This document shows positions 60,562 through 64,000 of a stretch of DNA of 64,000 nt, piece by piece. The translations under genes and the position numbers were made by a program. The notes beneath the pieces are model-generated. The model did no database searches, was not told where the DNA came from, and saw only the letters and a list, made by a program, of their open reading frames with translations. How positions within the stretch are numbered: position 1 is the first letter of the stretch; each line of letters begins with the position of its first letter. Source of the stretch: CADEDH01 sp963732695 (GTDB taxonomy: Bacteria > Actinomycetota > Acidimicrobiia > Acidimicrobiales > SZUA-35); assembly GCA_963732695.1 (NCBI GenBank), contig CAVTAP010000021.1:248001-312000 (forward strand), given 5' to 3'.

Positions 60562-61113
60562 ATGACCGAGCCCCGCCCCTATTCCGACGCCGAGCTCACG
60601 ATGTCGGCCATCTCGGTCACCTTCCACCGGGCCCGGGCCGTGCAACAGGAACTCACCGGACCACCCTCGTGGCCCCAGCCCGAGGCCGACCAGACCGAGG
60701 CCGAGGAGTACGGCGACGCCGACCTGGCCGAGGAGGTGGCCGGCGACGAGACGGGCGGGCCGGTGGTGGCGGCCGAAGGCGGGCCCCCGCTCCCCCTCGA
60801 CGACGACGAGGAGATCGACGAGGCCGACTTCCCCAACCCCTTCGTCACCGACGCCAACTTCAGCCACTATCTCGACCGGGCCACGGCCCACCAGGGCCGG
60901 GCCGCCGGCCTGCTCCGGGCCGTCCGCCGGCTGGCCCGGGGCGACCAGGCCCACTACAACGCCGCCGTCGTCAACGCCCTGCACCAGCTCGACCACCGGA
61001 CCCGCTCCCAGCAGCGCACGATCACGCGCCTGGAGGCCGAGCTGGCCCGGGCCCGCCGGGCCCTGGCCGGCCTCGACGACGCCCAGGACACCGCGGAGGG
61101 TCCCCGCCCATGA
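60562..61113 (+). CDS. Acidic hypothetical protein, glycosyltransferase neighbour
   Basis: I do not recognise this 183-residue protein. It has a helical N-terminus (1-35), a very acidic central region (about 40-95, many Asp/Glu with GGPV linker), then ANFSHYLDRATAHQGRAAGLL and a helical, coiled-coil-like C-terminus (about 130-175; RSQQRTITRLEAELARARRALAGL). No signal or membrane segment. Its stop overlaps the next glycosyltransferase start (ATGA), so the two are translated together; a helper or scaffold for that enzyme is conceivable. ATG 60562 lies 7 nt after TAGCCT. Confidence 0.8.
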   Translation: MTEPRPYSDAELTMSAISVTFHRARAVQQELTGPPSWPQPEADQTEAEEYGDADLAEEVAGDETGGPVVAAEGGPPLPLDDDEEIDEADFPNPFVTDANFSHYLDRATAHQGRAAGLLRAVRRLARGDQAHYNAAVVNALHQLDHRTRSQQRTITRLEAELARARRALAGLDDAQDTAEGPRP

Positions 61114-62327
61114 CCACCAGCCCGTCGATCGCCGTGGTGAAACCCGACTTCGGAGCGCAGGGCGGCTTCGAGCGCCACCTCAACGGGATCGTGGCCGGGC
61201 TGCGGGAGCGGTCGTGGCGGGTGACCGTGGTGGAGATCGACGGCCGCACCCGGCCCCGGCGCCTGTGGGGCCTGCCGATCGATCCGGCCCAGCTGGCCAG
61301 CCACGACGAGTACTTCATGCACATGGCGCTGGTGGAGCGCACCCAGCAGCTCAACCTCCGTCACTTCGACGCCGTGCTGACCACCCAGCCCCCAACCTAC
61401 CTGGTTCGCCACAGCCACAAGGTGGCGCTCTTCTACCACCAGCCACGCCAGTTCTACGACCTGGCCGTCCCCTTCATGGCCAGCGGGTTCGTCGACCCCG
61501 TGGTCCACCGGGCGGCGTGCCGGGCGGTGCGGACGCTGGAGCGCGAGGCAGTGCGGGACGTGCGCTTCTGGCTGGCCGGATCGGCCGAGGTGGCGGCCCG
61601 GCTGGAGCGCTACTGGTCGATCCCGCCCCATCTGATCGCCGTCCACCGGGCCCCGCCCACCTCGGTGCCCGACGCCGCACCCTGGCACCGGCCCGACGGC
61701 CCCGTCGTGTGCGTGGGCCGCCAGGAGTGGCCCAAGCGCAGCGAGCTGCTGGTACAGGCCATGCACCTGCTGGAGGTGAAGCGCACGGCCCACCTCGTGG
61801 GCGGGGGCAGCCGGCTCGAGTTCGTGCAGAGCTTCGACTCCGAGCTCCACCACGACCCGGAACGGGCCCGGGCCCCGTTCGACGACAAGGTGTGGCTGAA
61901 CCGGGGCATCTTCACCAAGGGGTGGAAGCCCTACGGCGGACCGCCCAGCGGCCGCATCGTGTTCGAGGGCGATGTGAGCGACGAGCGACGGGACCAGCTC
62001 TACGACGAGGCGGTGGCCGTGGTGGCCCCGGCCTACAAGGAGGACTACGGGCTCACCGCGCTGGAGGCCATGATCCGGGCCAAGCCGGTGATCGTATGCC
62101 GCGACGGGGGCGGCCTCACCGAGATGGTGATCGACGGCGAAACCGGCCTCGTGGTCGACCCCAACGCCCACGCTCTGGCCCGGGCCATCGACCGACTGGT
62201 GCGCGATCCGGCCCGGGCGTCACAGCTGGGGGAGGCGGCCCGCCGGGCTGTGATGGGCATCACCATGGACCAGGCGGTCCTCCAGGTCGAGCACGCCCTG
62301 CGGACGGTGCTCACCTCCCGCTGCTGA
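61110..62327 (+). CDS. GT4-family glycosyltransferase
   Basis: The 405-residue GT-B enzyme starts IAVVKPDFGAQGGFERHLNGIVAGLRER and has VALFYHQPRQFYDL, VCVGRQEWPKRSELLVQAM and the C-terminal AVVAPAYKEDYGLTALEAMIRAKPVIVCRDGG with conserved acidic pair (E...YG...E). An internal insert around 235-275 (HHDPERARAPFDDKVWLNRGIFTKGWKPYGGPP) is longer than usual. ATG 61110 overlaps the acidic protein's stop. Sugar specificity unknown; it lies apart from the fcl operon. Confidence 0.9.
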   Translation: MTTSPSIAVVKPDFGAQGGFERHLNGIVAGLRERSWRVTVVEIDGRTRPRRLWGLPIDPAQLASHDEYFMHMALVERTQQLNLRHFDAVLTTQPPTYLVRHSHKVALFYHQPRQFYDLAVPFMASGFVDPVVHRAACRAVRTLEREAVRDVRFWLAGSAEVAARLERYWSIPPHLIAVHRAPPTSVPDAAPWHRPDGPVVCVGRQEWPKRSELLVQAMHLLEVKRTAHLVGGGSRLEFVQSFDSELHHDPERARAPFDDKVWLNRGIFTKGWKPYGGPPSGRIVFEGDVSDERRDQLYDEAVAVVAPAYKEDYGLTALEAMIRAKPVIVCRDGGGLTEMVIDGETGLVVDPNAHALARAIDRLVRDPARASQLGEAARRAVMGITMDQAVLQVEHALRTVLTSRC

Positions 62328-62368
62328 CACCGGGAACGGGGTTGCCCGGGGGCGGGCGCCGGGTGGCG

Positions 62369-62374
62369 TACGCT
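62369..62374 (+). promoter_or_regulatory. -10 box of the dioxygenase gene (leaderless)
   Basis: TACGCT, 6 nt before ATG 62381. Confidence 0.55.
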
Positions 62375-62380
62375 GGGGCC

Positions 62381-63343
62381 ATGGCGGTGAGCGACGACCT
62401 CTGGGCCCGGGACAACTGCTCGTGCCCCCGGTGCCTGCACCCGACGTCCCGGGAGCGGCTGGTGATGGTGATCGAGTCGGGCGACGGGCCCCATGCCCCG
62501 CCGCTGCCGGCCCGGGCCGACCCGGCGGCGGTGGAGCGGGTGCCGTTCGGCCCCACCGTGGCCCGGGTGCCCTACGCCGATCTCGACACCGCGGCCGGGA
62601 TGGACACCTGGCTCTCCAGCCTGCTGGCCGAGGGGGCGGTGGTGATCACCGGCGCCCCGCACGGCGAGGGTGAGGTGGTGCGGGTGGCGGAGCGGGTCGG
62701 GTTCGCCCGGCCCACCAACTTCGGCCTGCTGTTCGACGTGGTGTCCACCCCCAGCCCCACGTCCAACGCCTACACCGCCTTCGGCCTGGCCCTCCACACC
62801 GACCTGCCCTACTGGGACCCGCCGCCCGAGTTCCAGCTCCTGCACACCCTGGCCAACGACGCCACCGGCGGCGATTCCACCCTGGCCGACGGCATCGCCG
62901 TGGCCCGCCAACTGGCCGCCGACGATCCCGCCGCCTTCGAGCTGCTGACCCGGTGGCCGGTGCCGTTCCGCTACCTGGACGCCGATACCGAGCACCACCT
63001 GGAGTGGCCGGTGATCGAAGTCTCGGGCGACGGCGAGGAGATCGTGGGTATCCGGTTCAACAACGGGGTGCGGGCCACCGACCACCGGGCGGCCGGGCCC
63101 GACGGCGAGCGGTTCTACCAGGCCTACCTGGAGCTGTGGCGCCGGTTCGACGCCGCCGAGGTGGCGTTCCGGCTGGACGCGGGCGATGTGCTGTGCTTCG
63201 ACAACCGCCGGATGCTGCACGGCCGCACGGCGTTCGACCCGTCCAGCGGCCGGCGCCACCTGCAGGGCTGCTACCTCGATCGCACGATGGTGCTGAGCCG
63301 GCTCCGCACGCTGCGCCGGCAGGCCGACTACCGCACGCTGTAG
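62381..63343 (+). CDS. Gamma-butyrobetaine/trimethyllysine dioxygenase-like Fe(II)/2-oxoglutarate oxygenase
   Basis: A TauD-superfamily enzyme of the butyrobetaine dioxygenase type that hydroxylates a trimethylammonium or related substrate using 2-oxoglutarate. The 320-residue protein has an N-terminal zinc cluster ARDNCSCPRCLHP (C13, C15, C18, H20), a TauD core with the iron motif HTD in ALHTDLPYWDPPP (about 144) and the distal histidine plus arginine in CFDNRRMLHGRTAFDPSSGRRHLQG. Carnitine-type metabolism is a likely but unproven role; no neighbour supports it. ATG 62381 lies 6 nt after TACGCT. Confidence 0.9.
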   Translation: MAVSDDLWARDNCSCPRCLHPTSRERLVMVIESGDGPHAPPLPARADPAAVERVPFGPTVARVPYADLDTAAGMDTWLSSLLAEGAVVITGAPHGEGEVVRVAERVGFARPTNFGLLFDVVSTPSPTSNAYTAFGLALHTDLPYWDPPPEFQLLHTLANDATGGDSTLADGIAVARQLAADDPAAFELLTRWPVPFRYLDADTEHHLEWPVIEVSGDGEEIVGIRFNNGVRATDHRAAGPDGERFYQAYLELWRRFDAAEVAFRLDAGDVLCFDNRRMLHGRTAFDPSSGRRHLQGCYLDRTMVLSRLRTLRRQADYRTL

Positions 63344-63382
63344 CCGGGAGCGGGGGCCAGCGACGAAATCGCGCCCCGATGG

Positions 63383-63411
63383 TTGACAACGCCCGCTTAT
63401 TTTCGTTTACT
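63383..63411 (+). promoter_or_regulatory. Candidate promoter in AT-richer spacer
   Basis: A consensus -35 TTGACA (63383-63388) with a TTTACT-like -10 (63406-63411, 17-bp spacer). The stretch 63395-63415 is unusually AT-rich for this chromosome. The downstream leader of about 45 nt leads to ATG 63462. Confidence 0.4.
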
Positions 63412-63461
63412 TACGCTCGTTCCCGTCAATCTGACCCCCACGAGCCCAAGGACGGATCCCA

Positions 63462-64000
63462 TGCCCCGCTCCCGGTCCCTGCCGCGCGCCACCCAGCACA
63501 CGGACCAGCACACCGCCGACGTCCATCCCTTCCCCGCCGGCCGCCAGCAGCACCGGCCCCACCGACCCAAAGGCGGTGCCGGGCCCCGGGGCCCAGCGTC
63601 GCCCGGACGCCGGCCCGGCTCCAGCCGGCGCAACTGGCCGGCACCGGTTCCGGCGGCCCGGCTGTTGGTGACGCCGTGGCCCGATCCGGTCCTCGATGCG
63701 CTGGGCCACGATCCCCGCTCGCCCTACGTCGAGAAGTTCTGGCTCTCGATCCTGGGCCCGTCGGCGCTCATCCTGCTGCGGCGGCTGGCGGCGGCGTTGG
63801 AGCAGGAACCGGGCGGCTTCCCGCTCGATCCGGCGGAGTGGTCGGCCGAGTTGGGTCTGGGAAACAAGGGCGGGCCCCAGGCGCCGTTCTGGCGCAGCCT
63901 GGACCGGGTGTGCCGCTTCGGCACGGCGGAGCGCAACGGCGAGTTGCTCGCCGTGCGGCGCCGCCTCGCTCCCCTCACCCACGGCCAGGTCAAGCGACTG
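63462..64000 (+). CDS. Conserved actinobacterial hypothetical protein (partial, C-terminus beyond window)
   Basis: 179 codons are present, open to the right edge. The first ~62 residues are Arg/His/Gly/Pro-rich and low in complexity; then a well-structured region follows: RLLVTPWPDPVLDALGHDPRSPYVEKFWLSILGPSALILLRRLAAALE (about 68-115) and WSAELGLGNKGGPQAPFWRSLDRVCRFGTA. I have the impression that this pattern recurs in many high-GC actinobacteria as an uncharacterised protein, but I cannot name a function. ATG 63462 is the first in-frame ATG; the low-complexity head means a later start (GTG 63666 region) is possible. A TTGACA promoter lies upstream. Confidence 0.7.

Overview
The window is about 64 kb of very GC-rich chromosome with dense genes, frequent GTG starts and many 1-4 base stop/start overlaps. 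It carries phosphatidylinositol mannoside genes (pgsA-patA-pimA), the mycothiol ligase mshC, an InhA-type enoyl reductase and a 599-residue biotin carboxylase/BCCP fusion, which together point to an Actinomycetota. The gene order thrS-HIT-pgsA-patA-pimA ... pdxS-pdxT-yebC ... ruvC-ruvA-ruvB follows the Mycobacterium tuberculosis arrangement, but the rest is not mycobacterial. I infer a member of Acidimicrobiia or a close relative. No rRNA, tRNA, CRISPR array, transposase or phage gene was seen.

Layout. 1-17.6 kb: a mostly minus-strand housekeeping block (queA, ruvB, ruvA, ruvC, yebC, pdxT, pdxS, a DUF3048 lipoprotein, a dead HtpX-like protein, pimA, patA, pgsA, a HIT protein, thrS broken by one base, an acyltransferase and mshC), interrupted at 3.0-5.0 kb by a plus-strand ABC exporter. 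17.7-29.9 kb: fabI, a GlcG-like protein, two coiled-coil M23 peptidases, a CNNM/CorC pair, an ABC ATPase, divergent birA and biotin carboxylase, a Ser/Thr kinase and an LpdA-like flavoprotein. 30.0-38.5 kb: a small protein behind three 11-bp-phased repeats, a 1097-residue SARP/AfsR-type regulator, a glycosyltransferase, and methylmalonyl-CoA mutase with its chaperone MeaB. 38.6-51.8 kb: polysaccharide export and assembly (Wzm/Wzt-type exporter; fcl, three glycosyltransferase genes and a methyltransferase in one overlapping operon), split by a lower-GC accessory island at 40.8-44.5 kb. 52-64 kb: a HAD-like protein, two large secreted wall proteins with DUF4214-like tails (SpoIID type and amidase type), a rhodanese-ThiF protein, a sirtuin, another glycosyltransferase, a TauD/butyrobetaine-type dioxygenase and a partial conserved protein.

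How it fits together. Much of the window serves the envelope: PIM lipids, capsule-type polysaccharide export, peptidoglycan hydrolysis and fatty-acid synthesis (biotin carboxylase, BirA, FabI). MutB and MeaB handle methylmalonyl-CoA, and RuvABC handles Holliday junctions.

The most unusual signal is in gene starts. At least 18 genes have a TANNNT -10 hexamer placed 6-8 nt before the start codon, meaning leaderless mRNAs. In two of them (the amidase at 58.35 kb and a TetR regulator at 42.09 kb) the codon at that exact position is ATA or ATC, while an intact signal peptide or DNA-binding helix is encoded upstream of the first ordinary start. A second theme is a family of intergenic hairpins with an invariant TCC loop and variable, compensated stems.
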